Counted from the stretch's first letter, positions 18,865 through 30,185 are shown. The stretch: 64,000 nucleotides of DNA from Nitzschia sp. pyKryTriq1 (GCA_956465555.1 OY101120.1:2288001-2352000), one strand, 5' to 3'. The notes: generated by a model not told the origin, from the sequence alone. Made by a program: numbers and translations.

Positions 18865-20475
18865 TCTTCTTCAGGTTCGATGCAATACGGACTCTGTAGT
18901 CAAGATTGGAAAGATGAGAGAAAGAACCTCGGTGGGCTTCAACAGACGGTCTACTAACTGTATCGTTGCTGTTTTGGTTTTTGAATGTTGTACAAGTTCG
19001 TCGTACGAGAGGAGAAATACGTAATGCACCGTTACATACCGGTACCCAACTGTACCGTATGACTGTACTCCCGGTACAGAGTACAGTACAGTATGTACAG
19101 TCTACCGGTACAGTACGTGTACAGTATACCGGTACGCACGGGGTACGCATAAGAGAGATAAGAGCCGCACTATCCATGTCTCGAGATGGTTCTCAATTCA
19201 TGGCCGGCGCGCAGACACACGTCGTCTCCTTGGATTGATCGTGTGGCTGTGAACGTAAAGAATCCATTTGAGTACCAGATTCTACGTATTTGCTACAGCG
19301 AATGGACACGACTGATTGACTCGTCCGACAACAACAGTCACTCAGGCAATCGAACGAGCGACAACCAACCCTCAACTCTCTCGGACAGTATCGCGTAGAC
19401 GCGGCGCACAACCATAAAGGGTGTCACACCCTGATATTAGCGATTTGTACCAAAGACACGTCACAAACAACACAAAATACTTGACTCACATGATCCAAAT
19501 ATTATTCTTCGAGGAACGGTACTCTCGACTAAATCTACTCTATCTCTACTGCTAGTAGTAGTAGAGTCGATCGGACATGAGCAAAGAATTTCCCGGCGTA
19601 ACTCCTCTCTCAATTTTGAGTTTTGAAAAATTCGGGGTGAAATACTATACACCGTATCCGGCCCCGAATTTTCCAAAACCAAAAATTGAGGGAGGAGTTA
19701 CGCCGGGAAATTTGGGTATAGACGCTACTTATCAAACACCATGCGGGGCGAGCACAAATGCATTTGCGTTGATCCACCTTGCCAAAGCGTGGAATCAAGG
19801 CCCCGGCAGGGGAATCGCCGCTCATCGTAGCAAGCCACATCTAGAGGCCTGGAGATGGGCATGATTCTCCGCGACGGACAAAGAAAATTCGTGGCCAAAA
19901 TTATTTCCGGTGACCCGCGCTCGCGCGACACGGCTTATGGCTTCCGTTGGAACTGCAAAGCACTAAATGCTTGTCGCGCGTGTGCGCTTTTGGTACTTAA
20001 CGAAATTCCATCTTCTTGCCAATTATTATCTACTGCTAGTAAAGATTCGCTCGTACCGGTAGCAGAGATTGAAAAAAATAGCGATGACGGGAATACGTGC
20101 CAGGCATGATTATTATAGCCTAATACGAGCATGCCGTGTAATAGGCTCGCTTGTTGTGCGATCGATGAGCGTCACCGGATAAGTATTATCGCCGATCGGA
20201 ATTTTCATTTTATCATGAACTGCGTACTACTGCGTCCTAAACGATGCAACGGGCATAATACCATGATAGATGAGGAATTGGAACATCAACATACTCAAGT
20301 ACCATTGTAGCCTGAAAGCATCAAGACAAACATAAATAATCTTTAGACAAAGATAGATAATCTTTGTCATCCCACCAGCCATCAACCATAGTTTTTGTAG
20401 TAATCTGGATCTGTAGGGAGACAATAATAAGACGACTTCTTCGTCCAAACGAAAAGAAGGAACAACAAGAACTCG
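18865..20475. other. Intergenic region with fold-back element
   Basis: 1.6 kb. Bases 19025-19145 are dense in GTACCGGTA-type words, and 19587-19712 is a large inverted repeat listed separately. Bases 19713-20475 have no frame I can support. The upstream end of the next gene may lie here, because that gene's visible start lacks a signal peptide. Confidence 0.5.
19587..19712. mobile_element. Fold-back inverted repeat (MITE-like)
   Basis: Two arms of 51 bp, 19587-19637 and 19662-19712, are reverse complements with only about five mismatches, separated by 24 bp. The outer ends read AATTTCCCGGCGTAACTCCT and its complement. The DNA would fold to a near-perfect hairpin. No coding sequence. Size and shape fit a small fold-back transposable element; I found no second copy or clear target duplication in this window. 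Confidence 0.8.
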
Positions 20476-22592
20476 ATGTGGCCTTTCACCGGCGACATCA
20501 CAAGTCAGTACAAGAAGGCCGGCTTTCTTCAGAGTTACCGCGTTGGTGAAGACTGGTCATCTTATGCGGAGGTGCGTTTTCTATTTCTAGACTGCTGCTG
20601 CTGCTGCTGCTTCTGGCAACTACTATCTCCTGTGTTGTTCTCACTCCTCGTGGTATTCCAAATGATATGTCGTCGTCGCTGCTTGGTGTAATGTTCAGGG
20701 ATGGAGGATTTTAGGGACCTATATTGACTGCAGTCCACTGGACTATGGATATGGCGGTGAGGATAATCAGGATAACAACGATGACAACAACAACAACGAC
20801 TATTCTACATGCAGAAGGTGGTGGCTATGGGCTGCGGTGAGTGTTAGTTCTCGCCCTGGGGGCTTCGCCTGATTTTCTCCTCTTCCCATCGTTGCGCGTT
20901 CTTCTCACCTCGTCGTGTTTGTCTCACATGTCAGTATGTTGATGAATATCACGAAGGAAATGGTTTCAAGGAATACCAGTACTACGACACAAATCTATAC
21001 GAGTGGGTTGAAGTTTGTGACTTGCATTCGACAAAGCAAAGATGCGTCAAGATGGATTGCCACGAACCAAACACAAATTTCACCCTAATCGGTGTTTTCA
21101 AAATAGCACAAGAAGATGGTGACTTCTTTGATCAGCTTTTCAAGCATGAAGGATATTGTCTTTGGGATAATGATCAATACGATTTCATGCAAGAAGCCAA
21201 GGATTCTTGGCCTCAGGCATGCACGAGAGCCGGCGAGAATCAGTACGATCAGCATGGCAATCCGCTCTACTATGACATGAAACCGTTGGAGTTTGGGAGG
21301 GTTGATGTTGGTTTGTACAGCGATCCGTATTGTTTGAATAGCTATGATGACGAGGATAAGCTGGGAGCCATGACGCAAGCAGCTGATGCAAACAACGAAA
21401 TTTCCGACCTAAACGCGAACCTTGCCATTTGGGAGCATGCCATGGAGATGTTTCGAGTATGTCAGCCATGTGTTTCTTACAATCTGCCGAATGTAACCGA
21501 AGCATATAACTCCAAAAACAGGCATTGGTGGAATAGAAACTTGAATGACGGTGAAAATGGCGATGTTGATTACACTGATCCTTTTTACTGCTACGACGCT
21601 GCAGGGTATCAAAACGTCAACCAGGTAAGTCTTCTGGAGTTTTTTACTCTATCTAGAATGCGTGGCCTCCCGTGTTCGTCTCAACTTTTCCTTCCCTACT
21701 GGACCAAATAATCGTTTCATTCTTATAGTGCAACAAATTTGCGTCTCAGACTAACATGATGAAAGCTTCATTTGAAGACATGCAACTTGCCACGGCTCAA
21801 GGAACTATCCTTCACATCGATATTGGGAACTTTCGTTTTGGAAAGTCGGCAGAAGACGCTGCAATTGAACAGGGAGAAATCAGACATGCGTGGCTTCTTC
21901 TGGGTTTGTCCCTTCTAATCTTTGTGTTCGCCTTGTTTTACTACGTCGACATGCTCTACCGTGCAAGCAGACGAGAAGCGAGATATCTAAATGCAAAACT
22001 ACTTGATTCACCCAAAAAACGCAGCGGCCGCCGAAAGGGAAGTGGCTCAAGCCCAGATAAAAGTTCCCACCGCAAGGACCGACGTACTATTGTGACTTTT
22101 GACGACGTCGAACATGGTTATGATGGAACTAGCAATGGTTGGTTCGCCCGTCCACTGGGGCTGCTACGTCCCAGCTCAAGAGCCCAGAGCCCAAACAATC
22201 AAACGGCGTATCGTGAGGGTGTGCTGAAAAAAACAAGCGAAAGCCCAAATAGGGGAAGGCCAGTTTCTCCGCGACCCAGGAGCCCTCAGCAAGGTCGTGG
22301 TCAACGCTCAGGAAAACAACCGGTGAAGTCTTCCTCGGCCAGCCCCAGCAGAAGGGCACGGGCACAACCACACTCACACAAGAAGAAGGATGAAGTTTCG
22401 CCGTCTCCTTCGCGACAGATATCACCGTCGGCACATTCGAGAAAGAAATCGTCGTCGGCACATGTCCGAAAAACGACAAAGAGATCGTCGTCGGCACATG
22501 CCCGAACCACAACAAAGAAATCGGCGTCGGCACATGCCCGAACAACGAGACCTTCTTCGCCGTTGATGGGTTCACCGCCGCAATACTATTAG
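20476..22592 (+). CDS. Large diatom-type single-span membrane protein with Ser/Arg-rich repeat tail
   Basis: Four exons, 20476-20571, 20699-20836, 20935-21624 and 21729-22592, all joined in phase 0; 595 residues as modelled. I do not recognise a named domain. The first ~420 residues are Cys-, Trp- and Tyr-rich (KMDCHEPNT, FKHEGYCLWDNDQYDFM, VCQPCVSYNLP), as in extracellular domains. A single membrane span (HAWLLLGLSLLIFVFALFYYV) follows, then a basic, presumably cytoplasmic tail with SPSRR and PRSP and at least four copies of SSSAHARTTTK-type repeats. I recall similar uncharacterised proteins in diatoms. No signal peptide is visible at MWPFTGDITSQ, so a short upstream exon is probably missing. 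Function unknown; a surface receptor or adhesion role is only a guess. Confidence 0.65.
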
Positions 22593-23256
22593 CTGGGACA
22601 TCCAAACTAATTGTGATGGATTGAAATAATATGATGTTCCAAGCATGCTTGTTCAATGCGACGGGTCCTAGAAAGTACTAGTAGCAGCCGCCAAGGTGAT
22701 GAGTATCAGGAGTATCGCCCTCTCTAGAGTAGAGTGTAGACTACTACAAGTAGTGACGTGTTTCCACGAAAGCGGCATCTCATGGTACCACTCTACAATG
22801 TCATCTTTTAAAGTCGTCCTCGTCGCCATTGCCATATTTGGAAGGTGAGAGGTGATGTGGATGGTTGAGGAGCAGTAATAGAGAGTTCGAAGTCATAAAT
22901 CCAAAAGAGGAGGATCTCCTCGCGCCGCTCGCGGATCGAGTGCGCCTGCGCGCCCAGGTACCACTCGTCTCTATTCTTCGATCTATTGCTCGACATTCCA
23001 CCCCGGCGCGGTACAAGTACCAGTACGTGTACAGTACTCTACCGTACCTGGTACCGTACTTTTTGTACAGATAGTAATTGTACCTGTACGCCACCACACA
23101 ACCTGCCTCAGGAGATTGCAAGTACTTGTCCGAGTACCGATAGAGTGGTAGACTGGTGACATAGTAGTTCAAGACTTGTGCTATGGTGTTGCCGGTCCCT
23201 TCACTCGATTATTCTCACTCAAGCGTAATTGGTCGGGATTATTTTAGTATGGTGTG
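22593..23256. other. Intergenic region
   Basis: About 660 bp with ACTAGTAG words near 22680 and GGTACC-type words at 22955-23080. No gene or RNA supported. Confidence 0.5.
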
Positions 23257-24639
23257 ATGCAGCCTTCGTGTCTGGGTACGGGTAGATTTTTATTATTAAT
23301 AACTCCGTTGCTCTTATTCTGGTCCAGCGTCACTGCATGCATCATGCCATCCCCAGGCAAGGACACTGCGCATTCGATAATTTATGATAATGTCTTCTTG
23401 GCTCCCATGGTACGAGGATCTGAGCTTGCCTTTCGACAAGTCGTTCGGCGGTATGGAGTCAAGACATGCTATAGTCCCATGTTACGAGCGGACGAAGTGG
23501 TCAAGGCATTTCAAATTTGGAAAGATTCACAAAAACGACCCGAGGCTACAGCAAGCGCACCAGAGAAGATCGAAGAGCCATACGAGTTTGGTGTCAATGT
23601 ACCACCGGGGATAACTCACGAGGATGGAATACTCTTGGTTTCCGATATCCTGCCGGATCCAGCGCCAGTTGTTGTGCAACTGTGTGGCAACGACCCGGAA
23701 ATTCTACAACGAGCTACAGAAGCGCTGCTTGATCTTCATTATTCGGAGACTGTGCCATGTTGCCTGGAAGGTATCGATTTCAATCTGGGGTGCCCACAGA
23801 AGTGCGCCTTGACAGGTCATTTTGGGGGCTTTCTTGCTGAAAAGAACCCTGAAAGAGCGGTCGCCTGTGTCGCGGCCATGCGAAAGACTATCGATGAGTT
23901 TCACGACGCCAGAAAAGCCGAAACTAGTAGCAAACAGAAATCTTCAACTTCCGAAAGGTTATCTCGACCTCGACTCTCTTGTAAGATTCGATTGCTCGAT
24001 ACGGATCACCAAACCGTCGATTTTGCTTTTCAGCTCGTGGACGCGGGGTGCGAGTTGCTGGCGGTCCACTGTCGACGACGGGCCGAAAAGTCGGAAGGAC
24101 CGCCCAATCTACTTTCTGGTCGAGAGCTAGTGGAGAGTGTACCGGATATCCCTGTCTTTATCAATGGCGCCGTCTTGTCGTCAAACGACATTCACGAAAC
24201 ACTTTCTCAAACCAACGCCAGTGGGGTCATGATTGCCATTGGCTTTCTTCGCAACCCTCGACTATTGGTAGAAGCTCAGGTGGATCCCGCCATGTTGGCA
24301 GCCGAATACTTGGAAAGTTGTGAAAGACATCCTCCAGCTACCCCTCTGTATATTCAGAAACACTTGAGATGGTTCTTTCGACCCTATCTGGAGCCAAAAG
24401 ACAAATCGTCCGAGAGTTTCAATGATTGGAGGCCGCGATTGTGGACCTTTTTGGTGCGGCCATATTTGCAGACTATGGATCAATTTCGTCAAGTGGTCGC
24501 TCTATATGTCAAATTGAATGGGTCGGAGATGCCAGCATCTCTTCGTGATCAGCCCGAAGCATCCTTCAAGAGCATTCGAAATCATCCAAGCCTCTCTAAG
24601 AAGGGTGGGAAAGATTCTAAAAAGCGAAAGATTCTGTGA
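23257..24639 (+). CDS. tRNA-dihydrouridine synthase (Dus1/DUS1L type)
   Basis: An FMN enzyme that reduces uridine to dihydrouridine in the tRNA D-loop (positions 16/17 for Dus1). Single exon from ATG 23257; the GTG just before is not needed. Motifs: FLAPMVRGSELAFRQVVRRY (FMN barrel start), VQLCGNDPEIL, FNLGCPQKCALTGHFGGFL with the catalytic Cys, SCKIRLLD, LLAVHCRRRAEKSEGPPN and VFINGAVLSSNDI. This is the Dus1 order and length. The first 33 residues include a strongly hydrophobic run (FLLLITPLLLFWSSVTACIM) that looks like a signal peptide. Translation from the second Met (MPSPGKDTAHS) would give a cytosolic form. The basic end GGKDSKKRKIL resembles a nuclear signal. Confidence 0.9.
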   Translation: MQPSCLGTGRFLLLITPLLLFWSSVTACIMPSPGKDTAHSIIYDNVFLAPMVRGSELAFRQVVRRYGVKTCYSPMLRADEVVKAFQIWKDSQKRPEATASAPEKIEEPYEFGVNVPPGITHEDGILLVSDILPDPAPVVVQLCGNDPEILQRATEALLDLHYSETVPCCLEGIDFNLGCPQKCALTGHFGGFLAEKNPERAVACVAAMRKTIDEFHDARKAETSSKQKSSTSERLSRPRLSCKIRLLDTDHQTVDFAFQLVDAGCELLAVHCRRRAEKSEGPPNLLSGRELVESVPDIPVFINGAVLSSNDIHETLSQTNASGVMIAIGFLRNPRLLVEAQVDPAMLAAEYLESCERHPPATPLYIQKHLRWFFRPYLEPKDKSSESFNDWRPRLWTFLVRPYLQTMDQFRQVVALYVKLNGSEMPASLRDQPEASFKSIRNHPSLSKKGGKDSKKRKIL

Positions 24640-25411
24640 CAGGAGGTATCAGTGCTAGCAACAACGTTTTACAATAGAGACTTTGATTATTTGTTTGTTG
24701 ACTGCTCCTTGTTCCATGTCGGTATGAATATACACTGTCGTCGTGAGTAGACAAACAGGCTACAGCATGCTAGGCATCATCTTCTCCCACTCTCGTAGAT
24801 CTACTGGAGAGCTACGATGCGGCAACTGCACTGCTTGTGCAGTCGTCAGTCACTGTACTCTTGGTAGTAGCTACCAAGCTGCAACTTATTTAGTCACGCC
24901 ACTTGTACGAAGTAGCTGCTTTCGCAGTACAAGCCGGCCTACTGTAGCAAAAAGTCTACAGACGATGTTGACTAGGAGTGAGCAAAAGAGTATGAGCAGG
25001 AATGATGACACAACAACAACTCATTCGACTAACTTGAGAGGAGGGCCGACTCGTATGACTCTTCGCTTTCTGACTTCTTTGGCCCGTCAGGCCGTCGTCA
25101 TGCAACATCACACCCGCCTAAAATTCAAAATGACTGTGACCGCGAGTGTGACCTGCTCACTTTCTTGGATCAAGATCGGATCGATGATCGGATTGAACAC
25201 CTCGCATCGCTAGTAGAAGAAGTCAGAACCTACTGGTACAACCTATGCGCGACACACTTTCCTTATTGTCCTTTTGCCAAAGGGTTTAACATTTTCGAGC
25301 AAACAGTAATCTTCGGCATCTATCTGCGTCCCTTCCAGTAACTTTTGCAAGCCCTCCTTTCGTGCACTGTATATTACTACACGCATAATACTTTTACAAC
25401 ATTATTGCAAC
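24640..25411. other. Intergenic region
   Basis: About 770 bp. A 156-codon frame (24743-25213) has no start I trust and no protein-like pattern. Imperfect inverted stretches (for example GGTAGTAGCTACC at 24862) are present but short. Confidence 0.5.
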
Positions 25412-26860
25412 ATGACCGAATACGAAGAAGAGATTGAGGAAATTGTCGAGGATGGACCAAAACCAGGATTATTGATCCTCGACATGTCAAATGATCAAAT
25501 GAAGGGCGTTGCCTACAACAAGGCTGCCGTTATCACCAACGTTGCGCAACTGGCATCGAGTGACTTTTTTCACGTGTGCATCGACTCCAAGGCCGAAGTT
25601 CCAACCTTTCGGGCCAAGCAAAAGGGGGCTCAACTCGTGGATGAATTAGCTGCGTTGGACCATATTAATCACCTCTTCAAGAAGGAAGACTCGGCATTGT
25701 CAAATTCATCAGTGCTGGAAACATTTAAGAGTATTGGCGTGACGCATGTTTGTGTTTGTGGAACGAGTACCGACACTTCTGTCTACGCGACGGCCAAAGA
25801 TTTGGTAGCGAACGGCTTTGAAATATTTGTGGTTAAAGATGCTGTCACATCCAAAAATGGTAAATTTGGACATGACAAAGGTCTTCGAAAAATCCAAAGT
25901 GATTTTGGTGATAATGTTGTTGTAGGTTTAGACGACCTCCTTGGTGAGGAAGAAGTCATCGAGGAGGAAATGGAAGAAACAGCATCCGAGTGGGTGGAGG
26001 AAGTTGTCGACGACTCATATGAAGAAGTGACTGAGGCATCCGAGGCATCAAGGGGAACCGAAAAGGCAGAGAAGGCTCGAATGACGGACGCTGAGAGATT
26101 GGCCGCACGAAAAAAGCAAGTGGATGCTGCACGCTTCGCCCACATTAAACAGGCGAATGCGTCGGCAATGTCAAATGCTGACGCCAAGCGGGCAGCCGAA
26201 ATTCAAAAGGATAGCGAAGCAGCCGAGAAATTCGCCCAGAATCTTCCACAAAACAAACAAGCTGCGCCAGCACCAGCACCCGTCAAGGCTCCTGCACCGG
26301 CTCCGCCGTCCGCGGCCAAAGCACCAGCTCCTGCACCGGTTGCTGCAAAGAAGGGCCTTTTTGGCGGCATCTTCGGCCAAAAGAAGAAGAACCCTCCTTC
26401 TGCCGCAGCTCCAGCACCCGTGGCAGCACCAGCACCAGCTCCAGCACCCGCTCCTGCTCCAGTCCCGAAGCCAGCTCCCACTCCTGCTCCAAAAGCTAGT
26501 GGTTCTGCCACTGCTGTTCCAGGCGGATCTGCAGGACAAAAAACCTGGATCAAACCGCTTCCAGAAGGCCAAAAGAAAACTTCGTATACCCCCGACGGCG
26601 CTGTGGCCCAACCTTTGGGCGTTAAGAAAATGGTTCAAGGCAACGATGTTCAAGAGCGTATCCGTGGGCTCCAAGACGGTGGTATCCGCACGGTACCTGT
26701 AGGGCCCCGCAAGATGAAAACCCCCAAGGTTGTGACGGATACCAAGGAAACGTGGGATCGAGAGGGTAATATTACACGAGAAATTACTCGGTATATCACT
26801 GAAATCGATGGTACTAAGAGAACAGAGAAAGAGATCGTCAAGATCCCTGCAAAGAAGTAA
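25412..26860 (+). CDS. Isochorismatase-like domain protein with Ala/Pro linker and novel C-terminal module
   Basis: Single exon, 482 residues. Residues ~18-175 have the isochorismatase-like (cysteine hydrolase) fold: GLLILDMSND with the acidic residue, a Lys in LFKKEDSALS, and VCVCGTSTDTSVYATAKDLV then FEIFVVKDAVTS. The catalytic Cys expected in TD(V/A)CV is Ser here (TDTSV), so hydrolase activity is doubtful. An acidic segment, a charged coil (about 215-285) and about 80 residues of Ala-Pro repeats follow. The last ~100 residues form a separate conserved-looking module (TWIKPLPEGQKKTSYTPDG..., TWDREGNITREITRYITEID, EKEIVKIPAKK). Architecture suggests a scaffold or sensor more than an enzyme. 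Tail-to-tail with RRP40. Confidence 0.75.
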   Translation: MTEYEEEIEEIVEDGPKPGLLILDMSNDQMKGVAYNKAAVITNVAQLASSDFFHVCIDSKAEVPTFRAKQKGAQLVDELAALDHINHLFKKEDSALSNSSVLETFKSIGVTHVCVCGTSTDTSVYATAKDLVANGFEIFVVKDAVTSKNGKFGHDKGLRKIQSDFGDNVVVGLDDLLGEEEVIEEEMEETASEWVEEVVDDSYEEVTEASEASRGTEKAEKARMTDAERLAARKKQVDAARFAHIKQANASAMSNADAKRAAEIQKDSEAAEKFAQNLPQNKQAAPAPAPVKAPAPAPPSAAKAPAPAPVAAKKGLFGGIFGQKKKNPPSAAAPAPVAAPAPAPAPAPAPVPKPAPTPAPKASGSATAVPGGSAGQKTWIKPLPEGQKKTSYTPDGAVAQPLGVKKMVQGNDVQERIRGLQDGGIRTVPVGPRKMKTPKVVTDTKETWDREGNITREITRYITEIDGTKRTEKEIVKIPAKK

Positions 26861-27059
26861 TGAGCTTTGTTGGCAAAGTACCTGGGGTGCGCCTGTCGAG
26901 TAGCACAAACTCTAGTAAATTGAACGTATACAATGATTGCTACTGTAGAGATTGGATCATGTCTACTCCTATGAGTTTACGTTCCCTAGCACATTTACTT
27001 GTAAATACGGTAACTATTCCGTCCAACCTGTGAAGAGGTCTTTGATCTCACTGTGACTC

Positions 27060-27830
27060 TCAGTCTGCTTCTTGTATTTGGCGATTGACAGTCTGTACAA
27101 GGGATTTGACCATTCCTCGCACCTGTGCTTCTGTCATTACTTGTGAATTCTTGATTGCATTCTGAATCAATATCGTATATTCTGGACGAGTGCTATGAAT
27201 CCATAGCCAACCATTAACCCCGATGCAGACTTCAAACGCCAGGGACTTGCTTAGTTCTTGCAGGACCACATTCCTCGGGTCCAGCAATTCTCGCGCCAAG
27301 CCCAAGGAAATTCTAGTTGACGTCCCGCCTTTTAATTCTCCATATGTTCCTTCATTTGTCATCCAATCTTTGCGAGGCACTCCCCCGTCGTGAGGGCCAA
27401 GTTGACACGAAAGCGTGGGGTCCATAGAAGGGGAAACCGAGTGGACTCTTGCATACAAGAGTATTCCCGTTTGAAAATTTGGTTTGTTGCGTTTTGTGGC
27501 ACCCTCAAAGCTCAAGTTGCTCAATAAAGCTGGATGGGGTCCTCCAATGTTAACTCGGTAGACATCGCCACCCGCTCCATCACTGGCGACTCGATCTTCT
27601 ACGATCCCCACCACTCGATCCTCCAACTGCGGACAATATCGTTGAACGTTCTGCTGTACAAAGTACGTATGATTTGACCGTTGCTCCAGTCGACCAGCAC
27701 ACGTTGCCAGTATACGATCATTGTGATGCCGCAACCCTGTCCCCAGTTTTGGAACTCGTTGCTGCTGGTTCATCGTCATCACATGGTCTGTGACATCATC
27801 GCCGGGTAAAACGACGGTGATGGAAGCCAT
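27060..27830 (-). CDS. Exosome complex subunit RRP40 (EXOSC3)
   Basis: Cap subunit of the RNA exosome, the 3'-5' RNA degradation and processing complex of nucleus and cytoplasm. Single exon, 256 residues from ATG 27830. The sequence has the N-terminal PGDDV motif, the S1-like domain with RYCPQLEDRVVGIVEDR, GGDVYRVNIGGPHPALLS and LSFEGATKRNKPNFQTG, and a KH-type domain with LGLARELLDPRN, FEVCIGVNGWLWIHS (the GxNG hallmark of RRP40) and a helical end. An insertion around SPSMDPTLSCQLGPHDG sits where the human protein has MVC/ID. Length and order match the family. Confidence 0.92.
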   Translation of the reverse strand: MASITVVLPGDDVTDHVMTMNQQQRVPKLGTGLRHHNDRILATCAGRLEQRSNHTYFVQQNVQRYCPQLEDRVVGIVEDRVASDGAGGDVYRVNIGGPHPALLSNLSFEGATKRNKPNFQTGILLYARVHSVSPSMDPTLSCQLGPHDGGVPRKDWMTNEGTYGELKGGTSTRISLGLARELLDPRNVVLQELSKSLAFEVCIGVNGWLWIHSTRPEYTILIQNAIKNSQVMTEAQVRGMVKSLVQTVNRQIQEAD

Positions 27831-28408
27831 AGTTGTATTTCCAAGATTGGTGGTTCTAGTCTAGTAGACGGCTAAACAGTGCCGATGGTTGTATTAATAC
27901 TCTTACGAACGACGAGTGAGTGCTGCGATGTTCTATGATGCCATGGTCAAAAGTCAAATTTTTTTTGTGTGGTCGCGAGATTTCCACGGTAATCGAATCG
28001 ATCGACTGGAACTTGGTCTGGCCTTTAACCGCCAGCATTGGAAATCGGAAATGCGTCGAAAATCGTCCTGATCCTGGGGATCTGCGATACTTGTACCGGT
28101 ACCATATTACTAATACCTACTCTCTCTAGAGTAGCAGAGAGATTGTAGCTTGGCACTCTCTGTAGACCTGGTACGTTCACAGTACCGGTAGGTACTGAGT
28201 ACTCTGGTATGTAGGCTACAACATTAGATCTACTAATGATCGTCCTCTACCGAAAGTCTCTCTACGAATAAGAGCAGTAGAGTCCATGAGTCGCTCCTAC
28301 TACCAGATACGGTACGTCCTGTTAGCTTGGATTTTCGAGGGGGGTCGTCAGTGGTCATATTCGTACTCGGACTGGTGCAGGTAGTCAGTGGGAAAATGAA
28401 AATAGTTT
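27831..28408. other. Intergenic region
   Basis: About 580 bp between the start of RRP40 and the end of the UNC-50 gene. It contains ACCGGTACC words at 28090-28190 and CTCTCTAGAG motifs. No gene supported. Confidence 0.5.
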
Positions 28409-29362
28409 CTAATCAAAGTATAGGTGAGCCATAATCCTGGAAGCATTCCATCCCAATCCAAACGGATAACCAATCAGATTCAAGATGTAGACCAGCGCAA
28501 TAGCTGCAATGGGAAATAGGAACACTTCCGTTTGTGACAGAAAGGGCAGTGCTCGGTACCCTAAATGTGTAATGTACCAGTACCACGCAAAGCCAGCGGC
28601 GTACAATGTGTTGCTAACTAACAATGCAAACAAGGACTTTCCTAGAACAAGCGGTAATAGGAAAAATTGAACTCCGTCTGCACATCATGATATATACATA
28701 CAGTACACATTCGTAGGCGAGACAACCAGCAACAACCAGAGGAGAGTGAGACGACTGAATGAATTGCGCTCCCACCACTCCCACATAGAATCAAGTGCAA
28801 CAAAGCACCACTTACATAATAGAACAAAGACCGGGAAAAAGGCATTGCAGTGGATATCAAAGGCGTACAGCCACTCCACCGATTGTCGCACGTGACTGGT
28901 AGACTTGTGATCTGTCAAATGACGGTTCGCAATTTCCCTCCCCAGGGATGCCAAAATACACCCACATCCCAACCAGTTGAACAAAATAGAATACAGAGTA
29001 AAGGCGATACTTTCCGAAATAGGCGCTCGAAAGCTCACCGAATAGGCAACACTAGCAATGATCAAGAATATGAGCTGTAGGGCCACAAAGGCTGGATCGT
29101 CCCGGGCCCAGTGATTCTTGGTCTGTTTTCGGTAGTAGGAAGTCTTGTAGACGACATGCGGGCGCATTGATAAGAGCGTTTTCATTTGATCCATGGCGCT
29201 TTGAATGTCCATCTGGCGAAAGTCGGTCAATCGCGCCAGGTATTGAGAGGAGCGAGACGACGAGGAGCCAGATCCTGCCGCCGCGGCCACGGTTTTTCGG
29301 GCTGCCGCCAAGGGATCCGCGCCCGAGGGAACGGTCAAGCGATGGCGGGCAGCGTCAGTCAT
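28409..29362 (-). CDS. UNC-50 family Golgi membrane protein
   Basis: UNC-50/GMH1 proteins are inner-nuclear or Golgi membrane proteins linked to Arf-GEF recruitment and receptor traffic. Exons 29362-28816 and 28677-28409, intron 138 bp (GTAAGT...GCAG) in phase 1, 271 residues. The joint reads FPVFVLLYGVQFFLLPLVLG, matching the membrane helix expected there. Other family marks: YLARLTDFRQMDIQSAMDQM, TKNHWARDDPAF, SVEWLYAFDIHCNAFFPVF, ITHLGYRALPFL and the short Arg/Asp end. Five to six membrane spans. The start is the ATG of MTDAARHR; the open frame upstream begins with TTG. Head-to-head with the membrane protein gene at 30186. Confidence 0.92.
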
Positions 29363-30185
29363 TATTATTGGATCGGGTATCTTCAAAGCAGGTCTTGTTG
29401 GCGACCTGAACTTTCTGAGAACTGGGTTGTTGCAACAACAACTGGTGAGGTGTATTTTTGTGTACAGCAGCAGAAGGTTAGGCGGTTGATTATTCTGTTG
29501 TGAGATAGCACTCTAGTGCGGTACGAGTAACGATACCAGGTATCGCTCTGCTGTCTGCTCTGCCTCGTCAACCACGCGAATACGGTACAATAGTACCAGC
29601 AACTGCGGTACAAGTACCGGTACTCATCATCGTGTAGATGACCGCAAGAAATCCGCAATGCTCAATTCTCGCTATCTGAGCCTGCAGCCAAAACAGGGGA
29701 ACCACCTTCCAACTTCCCCCTTTCTCATTTTGGGGCACGCACGAAAACCGCGAAGACCGACGCGGACGGACGAAAACGCTGATTTTCTCTACCGGTACCG
29801 GTACCGGTATCTACTGAACGTAGACTGACTGACTGACTGCCACTGTACCGGTACAGCAGTTCGAGTAGAATGAGTACCGGCGGTATACGTGCTGTAATAC
29901 CTGTACCGGTAGTACAGTACCAGTATCCTTGCTATGTGCTGTACCGCGGGCCCTTTTTGACATCCTTGGACCGTTGTGTGACAAAACGACGAACAAAAAG
30001 AACAAAAGATCGTCGAACAATAAATAAAGCCGCATCACGCAGGCCGCGAGCATTCATTCTATTGTTCAGATTGTTCCTCCTATCTCTCTCTGCTAATGTA
30101 AACTTACGAGTATTAATACTCTAGAGAACTACAAATCGTTCCGACACCGATCAGAACACACCACCGGACCGGGCCGAAGGAAAAT
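29363..30185. promoter_or_regulatory. Shared upstream region of two divergent genes, ACCGGT rich
   Basis: About 820 bp between UNC-50 (minus) and the 30186 gene (plus). Bases 29590-29950 carry many ACCGGTACCGGTA words and a (GACT)n run near 29830. Specific elements are not identifiable. Confidence 0.4.

Noticed and set aside
24743-25213. 156-codon plus-strand frame
   Set aside because: No trustworthy start, no protein-like pattern, unlike neighbouring genes.
26171-26908. 245-codon minus-strand frame over the isochorismatase-like gene
   Set aside because: It reads Ser/Cys/Trp-rich low complexity from the Ala-Pro repeat codons and has no domain; the plus-strand gene explains the region.
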